From Microcystis aeruginosa FD4 (GTDB taxonomy: Bacteria; Cyanobacteriota; Cyanobacteriia; Cyanobacteriales; Microcystaceae): a stretch of DNA of 64,000 nucleotides. Under the pieces are notes generated by a model, which was not told where the DNA came from, did no database searches, and worked only from the letters and a program-made list of their open reading frames with translations. Where the stretch lies: positions 4,774,001-4,838,000 of the forward strand of contig NZ_CP046973.1 in the NCBI RefSeq assembly GCF_009792235.1, written 5' to 3'. Position numbers and translations under genes: made by a program. Shown piece by piece: positions 45,501-52,125 of the stretch (the stretch's first letter is position 1; each line of letters begins with the position of its first letter).

Positions 45501-46537
45501 GTTTTACTATCAAACGCTTTCCCAGAGGCAAAAATTACCTGGTGGCGATCGCCTGACAAGGCCGCAGCTAAATAACCCTGATCCCCTGGTTTAATCCCAT
45601 TAATCTCGCCATCTGGGGTATCAACCAAATAATAACCCATCTCGCTTTGAAAATCAGCGTCCTGACTGACAGCCTCCACTGTTAGGGGAACCGGTTGCCC
45701 TTTGTCTCCGGCTAAGACAATTCCTGCTTGAGCAATATTAAAAACAACATCGTTAAAATCTTGATCTCCCCCACCCGTCAAATCTTCCCAGTTAAGCCGC
45801 CAGATCCCGCGGCCAAGATGACTACTTTGGGAATGATCAAAATTATCAGGATTAGCTCCTTTCAGGGAGAAAAAAGCTAACCCCGATTGACCCTGATTTT
45901 GTCGATTATTTTCTAACCAATTAGCGCTGGTATTATTCTGAATCACATAAAACCCTAGACGACTACCCCCCGCAACGGTGAATTCCCGCCAATTTCCCGC
46001 TTGATTACCCGAATTAAAGAGAGTTTGTCGGCTGGGACTGCTTAAAGCGGCTTCGGCGAATCCTTCTTCACCGGGGGCGATACCTTCTACCCCACCTAAA
46101 GCATCCACCAGAAAGAATCCCACTTCATTATTAAAAGCTGCTTCTCGCAATGTCCACTGGACAACCATATTCACCCTTTCTGAGGGATTACCCGGAACGA
46201 CTAAAACCTCGCCTAAATCATCTAGCTGAGTGATTTGAGGGGTTCCTAGCCAAGAAGTATCTTGGTCTGAAAAGGAGAAATTAGCAGCCTCTGGATTAAC
46301 TAATAATGGGGTTGATAGCAGAGAATCACTTTGATTAGCTAAGTTATCGCTCGCCGCCGCGCTCACGGGAGCAAGAAAATTGCTAGGAGAAGATAGGGTG
46401 AGAGGCGTGACTTGAGGAGCCACCTCTGGCGTTGTCGGAGCCAGCATAGATGGCGCTGTCGCCATCAAGGTCTGATCTACTCCCAAAAGACTTGAGCCAT
46501 CTTCTAGAAGTATTGGGGGAAGTATTGGAAAATCCAC
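33569..46537 (-). CDS. Giant RHS/YD-repeat protein with C-terminal GIY-YIG nuclease toxin domain
   Basis: A 4322-aa protein. In order: two DUF4114 domains (~125-270 and 280-430, DFNDVVFNI and DFNDLVFRF), Calx-beta (~432-545), three near-identical 115-aa cadherin-like repeats (~550-890), and many Ig-like He_PIG repeats. Further on: a glutamine-amidotransferase-like segment (~1270-1470), a vWA domain with the MIDAS DESGS near 1620, a DUF6531-like RHS start (~2920), YD repeats (~3110-3960) and an RHS core ending YLYANGNPVNYIDPSG (~4165). The tip (~4176-4322) is GIY-YIG: GVYIFIDDIGTYVGQSVDIERRLREH, with Tyr, Arg, then Glu (RRIEQYILD) and Asn (RINPLN). No signal peptide is seen. It is probably a contact-dependent or released polymorphic toxin. 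The adhesive N-terminus is unusual for an RHS toxin. The export route is unknown. Confidence 0.88.
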   Translation of the reverse strand: MDFPILPPILLEDGSSLLGVDQTLMATAPSMLAPTTPEVAPQVTPLTLSSPSNFLAPVSAAASDNLANQSDSLLSTPLLVNPEAANFSFSDQDTSWLGTPQITQLDDLGEVLVVPGNPSERVNMVVQWTLREAAFNNEVGFFLVDALGGVEGIAPGEEGFAEAALSSPSRQTLFNSGNQAGNWREFTVAGGSRLGFYVIQNNTSANWLENNRQNQGQSGLAFFSLKGANPDNFDHSQSSHLGRGIWRLNWEDLTGGGDQDFNDVVFNIAQAGIVLAGDKGQPVPLTVEAVSQDADFQSEMGYYLVDTPDGEINGIKPGDQGYLAAALSGDRHQVIFASGKAFDSKTFNVPSGKYLGWYLVANGTTEQAIAKGENAPPVFFSYAAANEDGLNHVHAQQDSQTWTWEDFWGGGDRDFNDLVFRFSFGEPIGEPIQLPSLSIENTTVTEGNTGTQSANFTVRLSAPTNTTVTAQFTTTDGTAQAGKDYESSTGILTFAPGEVEKKIAVAVKGDTISEPTETFTVNLTGVTNAILIQGEGIGTILDNDNSLNPPVNNPPVTDADKTITLPEDSQPIPLNINPPTDIDGDTLTVSVTQLPDNSKGRITLADGTVINVGDEISINSLTSLLYRPLADVNGNGGNFVYTVSDGKGGSDSQTISFIITPENTSDNNPPVTDADKTITLPEDSQPIPLNINPPTDIDGDTLTVSVTQLPDNSKGRITLADGTVINVGDEISINSLTSLLYTPLADVNGNGGNFVYTVSDGKGGNDSQTISFIITPENTSGNNPPVTDADKTITLPEDSQPIPLNINPPTDIDGDNLTVTVTQLPDNTKGKITLGNGTVINVGDEISINSLTSLLYTPLADVNGNGGNFVYTVSDGKGGNDSQTISFVLIAVSDNSILLREDNIFSKQYQQTISVPVDSSLLSFTYNDLNFDTTDPDSINDAFEVALVDAQGNSLIHTIQPNRDAFFNITENQPSAFASGVSIAGMTVKVNLTGVTPGDATLIFRLVNNDSDTQTSVRIKNIQLLAGDGTIAPTVTPEIEPTAISKPIDFSQLSDVSSSLNADYLRTSFNQDNKTLYADFVVLNQGEYVVDSPLVVAIKSISEPTVQVVGANGLTPEGLPYYNLSNLVNSNTLDPDEITQDKTLAFLNPQEFQFTYELVFLGKLNTAPNFISDPDIEGLINKPYIYDADATDLEGDTLTYSLLTAPNGMTIESDTGKISWTPGTNTVGNYSISVQVKDGRGGIDQQDYTLSVIAPPPNRPPIITSIPVVDARVSQNKSGKIIVANDEWTLSDFGFSNAPEDAKLFAQNIADYFTGGEKGSFLGYSNNFGLTASKLAEALTSDGHQWTVNTNLSFTLETLQQYDGVFVGGFPAKNQVLIDYVNQGGNVYLLAGTGTTGTFIQPGNEANAWKDFLNNFGLSLANQWNEIYGNIPINPSPHPIFVGIDKLYQANGQTIIDLNSNDNQGILIAKSNNGQGLYAVYDPNFQAQNAYIYDVEALDPDSDILTYELVKSPTGMWIEPETGIIRWLPTANQIGLQDITVKVSDGKGGIAEQKYQILVQPEIGNQTPVFVSVPLTQFNLPNLSNNPSGNVNLQGLDLTLLPDETFRQNVALTLPTGDSSTGSADIVFVVDESGSMSGYQAWIRDMVSTLESTLIGKGITSNRYGLIGFGNSGVYGRILNVGSNSPFGNANQLSSAINQLQINGGREDGYDGIDEALTNLSFRQGAAINIILVTDEDRDVANSSLSFSSILNSLSNKNALLNVVVDGNFRDSNNQVILGVDSENQGYKADNNGNYLITNIGTVSGSATTKRDYIDLALATEGAAWDLNQLRNGGLVGTSFTKAFVDVKAQEIVEQLPLTLISSDPNVSFKNLTGIISGIGNGETASFDFELKGDGIVRSFDLLFVRLGSSTILGSIPVTINNNYLYLTQAVDPDNDTLTYSLLKAPTGATINPQSGQIQWQPKQGGNHQFTIQVDDGLGGRTTQDYTVTVNVGSPNNAPMITSIAPNQAAIGRPYLYEIQATDPDEDILAYYLSEAPEGVTLDRQTGRLTWTPTQPQLGNQTVKIRVLDGRGGETTQTLNLTVTPDLNNQEPQISSLPLTQIQEGGVYRYQIVANDGNGDLLTVDLPLKPDGMTLNEATREIIWQPTREQAGTHDLVIRIRDGYGGLTLQSFQITVNSLNNAPIITSNPDLEAIANLPYQYQIEAQDADGDSLSYRLENAPNGMTIDTDTGLLNWTANDTQIGQIPVTIIVKDSQGAETRQTYNLNVLAFAPNHTPEITSTPRNSVALGTSYFYALNTSDPDGDPLTINLQTSPTGMTLNKQGLITWTPEANQLGNHTVKVQVSDGRGGFAEQEWAIAVVSQRSNNQAPQILSTPSLKANINQVYQYNLVGNDPDGDPIFWSLETRPEGMSVDVNKGTIRWQPKLDQIGLHEVVIQAIDTQGATTTQRFTLAVNGVNLPPSITSVPLTRTVTNQPYTYTVVAKDPENGILTYNLGRKPNGMTIDRTGKIQWTPTQIGNYDIDVLVTDNQGATTTQNYQLVVGTQIINQAPNITSTPLFIANVGNPYQYQIQASDPDGQSLTYQLIESPQGMTINTNTGLVQWNTPITGNYKVVVAAFDSLGLGVTQGYNLTAKVNSLPVIRSTTPPTGAVPGVPYRYDIQATDPDGGILTYSLDPASQAKGITLDESGRLSWTPSNSQTGIHAITLTITDAAGGKVTQSFNLTVAPDTTAPKVIINRNKNFTNKGEAVSFQVSATDNVGIANLQLLINNTPVVIDSNGVATFTPTNPGIITAKAFASDAAGNKAEATTNVNVLDPTDTEAPSVSLDLSGIANYEITAPTPIKGSVNDTNLAYYALEVAPADGSAPFKEMFRGTTPVTNGVLGVLDPTLLPNDTYQVRLVAYDVNGKGNGVAELLDVSGDLKLGNFQLSFTDLEIPVGGIPITLTRTYNTLNSNNKDDFGYGWRMEFRDADVRTSLPKDELYEEYGFRSVGFKEGDAVYITLPGGKRERFTFKLEAIKVMGIPLTALMGNRALFVPKFVADKGSTSTLSVETAGVVLIRGQNGQVVPFSGGSAFAHYHPQDWGNYYQLTTKEGIVYNIDATTGDINSITNRNSDKLNFTDAGITSSNGLKVTFGRDTQGRITTVTDPMGKQIKYEYDSKGDLIKVTDRENNTTQFKYNNANPHYLDQIIDPLGRTGIKNEYDQNGRLTKVFNGEGKAVQLEYNPDNFVYSVKDPLGNSTTYESDARGNIITEIDANGGIIKRTYDDSNNLLSETNPEGEKLSYTYDSKGNKLSETDALGNVTRHTYNSKNDLLTTTDALGNVVTNTYDSRGNLLSITGLSNGTITLNYNNNGLLTQLTPGEGTTKYEYDFRGNVTKEINPLGHEITYTYDGNGNRLTETRKLTTANGIRTLVTKTEYDSKGNIIKVTDAEGNISQTIYDAAGQKIKEIDALGRVTKYVYSEGGQLLETIYPDATPHNDSDNPRTRKEYDAANRVTADIDELGRPTQYQYDALGRLIYTIYPDLTPNDNTDNPRKETRYDKAGRVIAEVDERGNITRYTYDDAGRRTETILPDSTPNDDTDNPRILVTYDALGRQISQTDPLGRKTQFVYDNLGRPTGQIFADNTSISSTFDQAGRVIAKIDQEGNKTKYEYNALGQLTAVIDALNNRTEYGYDELENLITQKDAKANITKYEYDGIGRRIATQLPLNQHSTTQYDQVGNIVSTTDFNGEIITFIYDERNRLIKKALPNNEQVIYTYTLTGQRATETDGNGTITYQYDSRNRLLSRLDPDGVKIEYTYDAAGNRTSVNIPSGKTSYTFDEQNRLKTVTDFSNGVTTYTYDLAGNLIKTTLPNGTIETREYDLLNRLLYLQNSNSTSIINSFRYTLDKVGNRLTVVEQDGRKVNCEYDDIYRLLEEEVIDGTTRTISYTYDAVSNRLTRNDSVEGNTTYQYDKNDRLLKEVTNGVTTNYTYDNNGNTLSKTTGTDKVNYQWNAENRLVGVDTDGDGTNNIVNRYDRDGIRVAQTVNGEETSFLVDKNRDYAQVLEEYTPSKIIKAAYVYGNDLISQVRDNQRSFYHVDGLGSTRALTDLSGAVIDRYIYEAFGRILNQVGTSQNVYLFAGEQHDFNLELDYLRARYYDTKTGRFSSRDSFEGFIQTPVALHKYLYANGNPVNYIDPSGFISSLTEFAIVQHIQGILRNTTSSQAIRVTLKETGCYLFEFAVEEAVTQGVYIFIDDIGTYVGQSVDIERRLREHGDRIVKQLAKIKIISPDPQDLRRIEQYILDRVRDALELGQEALRRDGSGVSNRINPLNQRAREFLRNTINLC
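43855..44889 (-). repeat. Three near-identical 345-bp tandem repeats within the giant gene
   Basis: Each unit encodes about 115 residues (PVTDADKTITLPEDSQPIPL ... GNFVYTVSDGKGG). The units are spaced exactly 345 bp (conserved CGGTGACAGG at 44176, 44521 and 44866) and nearly identical at the DNA level, so they are recent duplications that keep frame and can change number by recombination. Confidence 0.9.
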
Positions 46538-46638
46538 TTATGTCTTCTGATTGGATGTCTAGCTTGATTCATTAAATTAATCTTTGTTGGCATCTTAAGG
46601 GCGTTTCTTTTTACTGTCAATATATATAAATTATTTGC

Positions 46639-46658
46639 ATATATATATATATATATAT
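46639..46658. repeat. (AT)10 dinucleotide run upstream of the giant gene
   Basis: A 20-bp alternating AT run lies about 100 bp upstream of the ATG of the giant protein, where its promoter should be. Its length could affect promoter spacing. Confidence 0.75.
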
Positions 46659-46736
46659 CATTAGTTTTGCTAATTATATTAAATCCGTTTTTAATAATAT
46701 GATTAGAGTTCTTGCATAATTAATTTTCGAGAGTTC

Positions 46737-46841
46737 ATATTAAATCTGGTTATTAAAAACTGATTATTTATTCCCCCTTTTGCATGAGTGCCTCTTGCCG
46801 TTCGGCTGTCCTGATATGTAGCCTATACTCAACGGATTTAG
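46737..46841. mobile_element. MITE of the ATACTAAATCC family, opposite orientation
   Basis: Begins ATATTAAATCTGGTTATTAA and ends CTATACTCAACGGATTTAG; the inverted counterpart of 10747-10853 (GTAGCCTATACTCAACGG interior). It lies between the giant gene and the HNH gene. Confidence 0.6.
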
Positions 46842-46888
46842 TTTTTTTTCAGAGATTATCGCCACAAACAGAAACATAAATCGTAGGG

Positions 46889-47003
46889 TGCGTTAGCCAA
46901 AGCGTAACGCACCAATTTAATAATCAAGTCGGTGCGTGGGGCGCGGATTATTAATTTGTTTTTTTGTCAGAGATTATCGCCGCAAACACGCACCCTACCA
47001 GAT
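46889..47003. repeat. GTAGGGTGCGTT palindromic repeat
   Basis: CGTAGGGTGCGTTAGCC...GCGTAACGCACC...GTGCGTGGGGCGCGG...CACGCACCCTACCAGATC, a near copy of 31490-31608. Both lie on the outer sides of the LRR/RHS locus, in the same orientation. Confidence 0.7.
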
Positions 47004-47019
47004 CTATACTCAACGGATT

Positions 47020-47328
47020 GGCTCTTCTGGTTTTTGTGTGAAAGGAAGAAGAATAGGGATAATTTGGGTGCATCTCAATTTTGTCGAAATATCTAGAGGA
47101 CATTTTGGGCGCACGCGGTGCGCCCCTACCATTGGCGCAATCATATTATTGTAGGGGCGAATTGCATTCGCCCTCTTTGAATAACTGCTGCTGCTCACCA
47201 TAGGTGAGGGAAAGTCATAAATAGGAGATGCAGCCGATAATTTTCGGGAAATATAGTCTTTAAAGCCTTGTCTGGCAAGACTCCTACGAATGATAAGCAC
47301 CGATTATCACACAAAGTCGAGGAGAGCC
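47020..47328. mobile_element. Composite MITE (second complete copy), 7-bp target duplication
   Basis: A 309-bp relative of 12716-13021 with the same ends (GGCTCTTCTGG / GGAGAGCC) and the inner MITE at 47066-47235. It is flanked by ACGGATT (47013-47019 and 47329-47335). The target is itself the end of an ATACTAAATCC-family MITE (TATACTCAACGGATTTAG), so three elements are nested or adjacent here. Confidence 0.88.
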
Positions 47329-47407
47329 ACGGATTTAGAATAATAGGTTCCAATCTCAGTGATCTGTGCTACCATTCGGGGTAAATTCAAGCGATCTCCA
47401 GACACCT

Positions 47408-47905
47408 ATGAGCAAGGTTCTCGTGTTGAATGCCTCCTACGAACCGCTAAATATAACCAGTTGGCGGCGCGCGATCGTTTTGTTGTTGAAAGGAAAAGCT
47501 GAATCCCTAGAACATAACGGAAAAGTGGTTTGTCGTGACTTACCCCTACCTTCTGTTATCCGTCTTAGGCAATACGTCCGTGTTCCCTACAAGGAAATTC
47601 CTTTAACCCGTCGTAATATTCTCGAACGAGACCATCATACCTGTCAATACTGTCTCTACCGAGGTGAACAATTAACCATCGATCATGTGATTCCCCGTTC
47701 TCGCGGAGGGGGTGATACCTGGGAAAATTTAGTGGCGGCTTGTGTACGTTGTAATGTGCATAAGGGCAATCGTACACCGAAAGAGGCCAATATGTCCCTA
47801 CGCGCCCAGCCACGTCGTCCCTACAGCAGTCTCCACTTTGAGCTATTAAAGCACACCAGGGGGAATCACAATCACGAATGGCGTAAATATGTCATCGGTA
47901 TTTAG
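47408..47905 (+). CDS. HNH endonuclease family protein
   Basis: A 165-aa protein, MSKVLVLNASYEPLNITSWRRAI at the start. HNH motif: CQYC (~79-82), the LTIDHVIPRSRGG histidine pair, and CVRCNVHKGNRTP (CxxC with N). This family is conserved in cyanobacteria as a stand-alone nuclease of unknown role. I chose ATG 47408 over an in-frame upstream start at 47366, because the conserved sequence begins there and a GGTAAATTC-rich leader precedes it. The 3' end overlaps the convergent gene by 4 bp. Confidence 0.88.
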   Translation: MSKVLVLNASYEPLNITSWRRAIVLLLKGKAESLEHNGKVVCRDLPLPSVIRLRQYVRVPYKEIPLTRRNILERDHHTCQYCLYRGEQLTIDHVIPRSRGGGDTWENLVAACVRCNVHKGNRTPKEANMSLRAQPRRPYSSLHFELLKHTRGNHNHEWRKYVIGI

Positions 47906-48255
47906 GGTGAAAAAGGCATGGTGAAACCAAGACCAAAATTGATTCCCATGCCATTATTATTAGTCTGGGTGCGAGGATTGGCAACTCCCGTGCCTAGATA
48001 AACCGCACAACCGCGACAGGGGGTATTGACTCGGTAGCGCACCGCCATGGGATCATTGGGATCGGTGATAGTTACTCCCTGATGGTTTAAATCTTTAATT
48101 AGATTGGTGACGGGTTTGAAGAAATCGGCGCTGGGGGGTTGACTTGGTTGCAGTTCTAGGGTTTGTTCTTGAGAAGCAAGAACGATTTCCGAAGCGATAA
48201 TTAGCAGTAGAGAGGTGGTTAAGCCAAATAAACCCAGATTATTTTTGATTTTCAT
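47902..48255 (-). CDS. Secreted or lipid-exposed hypothetical protein, 117 aa
   Basis: N-terminal signal peptide (MKIKNNLGLFGLTTSLLLIIASEIVLA, cleavage after ~VLA), then a Pro-rich segment. The rest has a Cys pair (NTPCRGCAVYLGTG) and a Gly/Met-rich GMGINFGLGFTMPFS end. No known domain. It ends overlapping the HNH gene convergently. Confidence 0.6.
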   Translation of the reverse strand: MKIKNNLGLFGLTTSLLLIIASEIVLASQEQTLELQPSQPPSADFFKPVTNLIKDLNHQGVTITDPNDPMAVRYRVNTPCRGCAVYLGTGVANPRTQTNNNGMGINFGLGFTMPFSP

Positions 48256-48341
48256 CTTTTTTATTACCGAGAGATTGTTAAATTTTTCTCTGAAAATTCT
48301 AGCGTTTCCTCGCGGGAAAGGAAACTAATCAGTAAAAAAAT

Positions 48342-49454
48342 TTACCGATGTCTGCCATACTTATAATAAGCGGCACAAGCACCTTCACTAGAAACCATAC
48401 AAGTACCGATGGGATGTTCGGGAGTACAAGCAGTAGCAAATACTTTACATTCCCAGGGTTTTAAAACACCTTTAAGAATTTCGCCACACTGACAAGCTTT
48501 GTGATCTTTAACACGCTGATTGGGTAAAGTAAATTTCTTCTCCGCATCAAAATTACTGTACTCATCTCGCATTTTTAACCCTCCTTGAGCAATTTCTCCT
48601 AAACCTCGCCATTCAAACTGATCTCGCAGTTCAAAAACTTGCTGGATTGCCGATAAAGCGACTCTATTTCCTTGATTTTGTACCACTCGATCGTACTGAT
48701 TTTCGATCTCACATCTCTGCTCATCTAATTGTTTTAATACCATCCAAATTGATTGGAGAATATCCAAGGGTTCAAACCCAGAAACTACCACAGGTTTGTG
48801 ATATTCTTGGGCAATAACTTGATAGGGTTCTGTGCCAATTACCATGCTAACATGACCAGGCCCAACAAAACCGTCTAACTGTAAATCTGGGTTATCTAAC
48901 AAAGCTTTCAGCGCGGGAATAATCACCACATGATTGGAAAATAAACTAAAATTAGTGATACCATCTCTTTGGGCTTCTAAAACAGTTAAAGCGGTGCTAG
49001 GAACGGTTGTTTCAAAACCTAATGCTAAAAATATTACTTCTTTATCGAGATTTTCTCTGGCAATTTTTAAGGCATCGCGAGGAGAATAAACCATGCGAAT
49101 ATCACAACCTTTTGCTCGTGCTTGCAGCAGACTTAAATGGGAACCGGGGACACGCATAGTATCACCAAAAGTTGTCAGAATTACGTTCGGTTGTTGTGCG
49201 AGAAAAATGGCATCATCTAAACGACCTCGCGGCATCACACAAACGGGACATCCAGGACCATGAATTAATTCGATAGTTTCCGGAAGTATTGCCTCGATAC
49301 CGTATCTGAAAATCGAGTGGGTATGACCTCCACAAACCTCCATAATTTTAGTAACTTTTTCCCGCTTTTCAGAGATTCTTATCGATAATTGTTCAATTTG
49401 TTGAATTAATCCTGCCGCTTTAACTGGATCACGAAATTCATCAACGTATTTCAT
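48342..49454 (-). CDS. hypD: HypD, [NiFe]-hydrogenase maturation protein
   Basis: A 370-aa protein with the HypD signature motifs: EVCGGHTHSIFRYG (~41), HGPGCPVCVMP (~66), TFGDTMRVPGSH, and the C-terminal [4Fe-4S] Cys cluster (CQCGEILKGVLKP, CKVFATACTPEHPIGTCMVSSEGACAAYYKYG). With HypC it builds the Fe(CN)2CO part of the hydrogenase active site. Length is full. hypC lies 116 bp upstream on the same strand, so they are probably one operon. Confidence 0.96.
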   Translation of the reverse strand: MKYVDEFRDPVKAAGLIQQIEQLSIRISEKREKVTKIMEVCGGHTHSIFRYGIEAILPETIELIHGPGCPVCVMPRGRLDDAIFLAQQPNVILTTFGDTMRVPGSHLSLLQARAKGCDIRMVYSPRDALKIARENLDKEVIFLALGFETTVPSTALTVLEAQRDGITNFSLFSNHVVIIPALKALLDNPDLQLDGFVGPGHVSMVIGTEPYQVIAQEYHKPVVVSGFEPLDILQSIWMVLKQLDEQRCEIENQYDRVVQNQGNRVALSAIQQVFELRDQFEWRGLGEIAQGGLKMRDEYSNFDAEKKFTLPNQRVKDHKACQCGEILKGVLKPWECKVFATACTPEHPIGTCMVSSEGACAAYYKYGRHR

Positions 49455-49570
49455 AGTTTATCTCCTTTAATTATAATTTTTAGTTGTCGGTTGTCAGTAA
49501 TAATTGCCGTAATTTACCTTTCTTAGAGATAGACAATATAATTAATTTAGTATGGGACTACTTAAGAACA

Positions 49571-49834
49571 TTAATTATGATTAAATTCTGCCTCTAATTC
49601 CACTAATTGTGTTAATAAATTCAAGGTTTCTTGCGCCTCATCTTCATCGATTCGATTCATAGCAAAACCCACATGAACTAATACCCAATCCCCTACACAA
49701 GTATTAGCGGGATGGTCTTCATCAACAATGCAAGCGATATTTACTTCTCTTTTTACACCCCCGACATCGACGAGAGCGAGATGATGGTTTTCATCAATAA
49801 TTGCTGTAATTTGTCCCGGTATGCCTAAACACAT
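49571..49834 (-). CDS. hypC: HypC/HupF hydrogenase maturation chaperone
   Basis: An 87-aa protein beginning MCLGIPGQI, the invariant HypC opening with catalytic Cys2, followed by VDVGGVKREVNIACI and CVGDWVLVHVGFAMNRIDEDEAQETL. It carries the iron intermediate between HypD and the hydrogenase large subunit. The start is certain from the conserved Cys2. Confidence 0.96.
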   Translation of the reverse strand: MCLGIPGQITAIIDENHHLALVDVGGVKREVNIACIVDEDHPANTCVGDWVLVHVGFAMNRIDEDEAQETLNLLTQLVELEAEFNHN

Positions 49835-50202
49835 AGTTTTTACCTTGAAAAATCTAGTTTTTGCTAATTATGGGCTGATTTTTTGGGTAGAGATTGCAGT
49901 AACATCCACTGAGAATCAGAGCATACTTCATCCCTAGGTTATCCTTTTTACTTTTTCCTTTCCCCTTTTTACTTGGTCTTAGCTGCCATTCTGGACTATT
50001 GCCCTCAAGAACAGCTTTTTTTCCCGTATCTTTTTTAAGATTTCCCCTGTCCCGCACCGTGGACGCTATCCCAGCAGGGGTAAAACTTTTGTATTAGGGA
50101 CTACATTAATGATAAGAAATTATTCAATCAATCGATCGGGTGACATTCTAGGCTATGATTTCCCTGACTATAGTTATTTCTCTACATTAAGGAAAATCTA
50201 CG
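49835..50202. other. Intergenic region between hypC and the transketolase-like gene
   Basis: A 368-bp divergent promoter region. It contains a short stem-loop (CCCCTGTCCC...CAGCAGGGG, about 50043-50085) of unknown meaning. No gene is visible. Confidence 0.35.
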
Positions 50203-52104
50203 ATGACAACCTTTCCCATCGATTTGAGTGCCTATAAACCCATCAGTCTCGACCCCAGTAACCCCACCCTCACCGACGAGCAAAGAAGCGCCGTAAAAGC
50301 CAATATTCAACTTTGTCGCGATGCTATCATCTTTTTTACTGCCACGGGTGCGGCCCGGGGTGTGGGTGGACACACCGGCGGCCCCTACGATACCGTCCCG
50401 GAAGTGGTGATTCTCGATGCTCTTTTCCGCAGTCAACCTAGTCAATTTGTACCAATCTTCTTCGATGAAGCGGGACACCGCGTCGGTACTCAATATCTCA
50501 TGTCTGCGTTAGAAGGTTCTTTACCCCCGGAACAATTAATGCACTACCGCGAGGCCAATTCTCAACTCCCCGGACACCCGGAATTAGGATTAACCCCCGG
50601 TGTCAAATTTAGTTCTGGCCGTTTAGGACATATGTGGCCCTACGTTAACGGTGTCGCTTTAGCTAACCCCGGAAAAACCGTTTTTTGTTTAGGTTCCGAT
50701 GGTTCTCAACAGGAAGGCAATGACGCGGAAGCTGCCCGTTTAGCCGTAGCTCAACACATCAATGTTAAGCTGATTATTGATGATAATGATGTGACGATTG
50801 CCGGTAATCCTTCCAAATATTTACCCGGTTATGATGTGGCTAAAACTCTCACCGGCCATGGACTAAAAGTGTTAGTGGGAGATGGGGAAGATATCGATAG
50901 TTTGTATCGCAATATCTGTGAAGCAATTAATACTCCTGGCCCGATTGCGATTATTAATAAACGTCCCATGTGTCCCGGTATTGAAGGTTTAGAAGGTTCT
51001 AACCACGGTCATGATGTTATTTCTGTACCCTTGGCTTTGAAATATTTAGAGGCAAAAGGACACAGCGCCGCCGTGGAATATCTCAACAGTATTAAGAAGC
51101 CTTCTAATGACTATAAATTCCTCGGTTCTGGGGATAAATGGGGTTCCAACCGCAACGTTTTCGGCGAAGCAGTAGTCAGTCTTTTAGGCAAAATGAGCGA
51201 GGAAGAACGCAAGGCTAAGGTATTAGTAGTAGATAGCGATTTAGAGGGTTCCTGCGGTCTGAAAATTATCCACGATAAACATCCCGAAGTGTTTATTCCT
51301 TCCGGTATTATGGAACGGGGCAATCTTTCGGCAGCCGCCGGTTTTGGGATGGAAAAAGGTAAACAGGGAATTTTCGCCACCTTTGCCGCTTTTCTAGAAA
51401 TGTGTATTTCTGAAATCACCATGGCCCGCTTGAATTATTCTAATCTTTTATGTCATTTTTCCCATTCTGGTATCGATGACATGGCCGATAATACCTGTCA
51501 CTTTGGTTTGAATAATTTCTTTGCCGATAATGGACTTGATGACGGTTACGAAACCCGTCTTTATTTTCCGGCCGATGCGGCACAAATGACCGCTTGTGTC
51601 GAGGCAACTTTCCATCAACCCGGTTTACGTTTTATCTTCTCGACTCGTTCTAAAACTCCCAATATTCTTGATACTAACGGTAATAATTTCTTTGGCGATG
51701 GTTACACCTTTGTCCCCGGAAAAGATGAAGTGATTCGGGAAGGCACTGCTGGTTATATCATCAGCTTTGGAGATGGTTTATACCGCGCTTTAGATGCAGT
51801 GGAACGCCTAAAACAAGAGGGTATTGACGTGGGTTTAATTAATAAACCGACTCTCAATGTGGTGGATGAAGAAATTATCGCTAAAGTTGGTAATTCTCCC
51901 TTTGTTTTAGTAGTAGAAGCATTTAACCGTCGTACGGGTTTAGGTAGCCGTTATGGTTCTTGGTTACTCGAACGCGGTTTAACTCCTAAATACGCCTACA
52001 TCGGTACTCACCACGAAGGTTGTGGCGGTTTATGGGAACAATTTCCCCACCAAGGTATTGACCCAGTTGGTATCATTAGTAAAGTTAAATCTTTAATCGC
52101 TTAG
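50203..52104 (+). CDS. Transketolase-family enzyme (TPP-dependent)
   Basis: A 633-aa protein. It has the N-terminal TPP/pyrophosphate domain, with HTGG near residue 58 and a G-SDG-x8-EGND motif (GSDGSQQEGNDAEAARLAV, ~165-183), then a pyrimidine-binding domain (SGIMERGNLSAAAGFGMEKG). The C-terminal domain ends HHEGCGGLWEQFPHQGIDPVGI. The overall architecture is transketolase. It diverges from the main cyanobacterial TktA (about 670 aa), so a paralogue with another sugar-phosphate substrate is possible. It is divergent from hypC and precedes clpB by about 480 bp of repeats. Confidence 0.82.
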   Translation: MTTFPIDLSAYKPISLDPSNPTLTDEQRSAVKANIQLCRDAIIFFTATGAARGVGGHTGGPYDTVPEVVILDALFRSQPSQFVPIFFDEAGHRVGTQYLMSALEGSLPPEQLMHYREANSQLPGHPELGLTPGVKFSSGRLGHMWPYVNGVALANPGKTVFCLGSDGSQQEGNDAEAARLAVAQHINVKLIIDDNDVTIAGNPSKYLPGYDVAKTLTGHGLKVLVGDGEDIDSLYRNICEAINTPGPIAIINKRPMCPGIEGLEGSNHGHDVISVPLALKYLEAKGHSAAVEYLNSIKKPSNDYKFLGSGDKWGSNRNVFGEAVVSLLGKMSEEERKAKVLVVDSDLEGSCGLKIIHDKHPEVFIPSGIMERGNLSAAAGFGMEKGKQGIFATFAAFLEMCISEITMARLNYSNLLCHFSHSGIDDMADNTCHFGLNNFFADNGLDDGYETRLYFPADAAQMTACVEATFHQPGLRFIFSTRSKTPNILDTNGNNFFGDGYTFVPGKDEVIREGTAGYIISFGDGLYRALDAVERLKQEGIDVGLINKPTLNVVDEEIIAKVGNSPFVLVVEAFNRRTGLGSRYGSWLLERGLTPKYAYIGTHHEGCGGLWEQFPHQGIDPVGIISKVKSLIA

Positions 52105-52125
52105 AGAGTATTTTAGGGTGAGCGT

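Noticed and set aside
49854..50057. A 67-codon minus-strand reading frame upstream of hypC
   Set aside because: Lys-rich low-complexity translation of an AT-rich promoter region; no domain, no ribosome-binding site.
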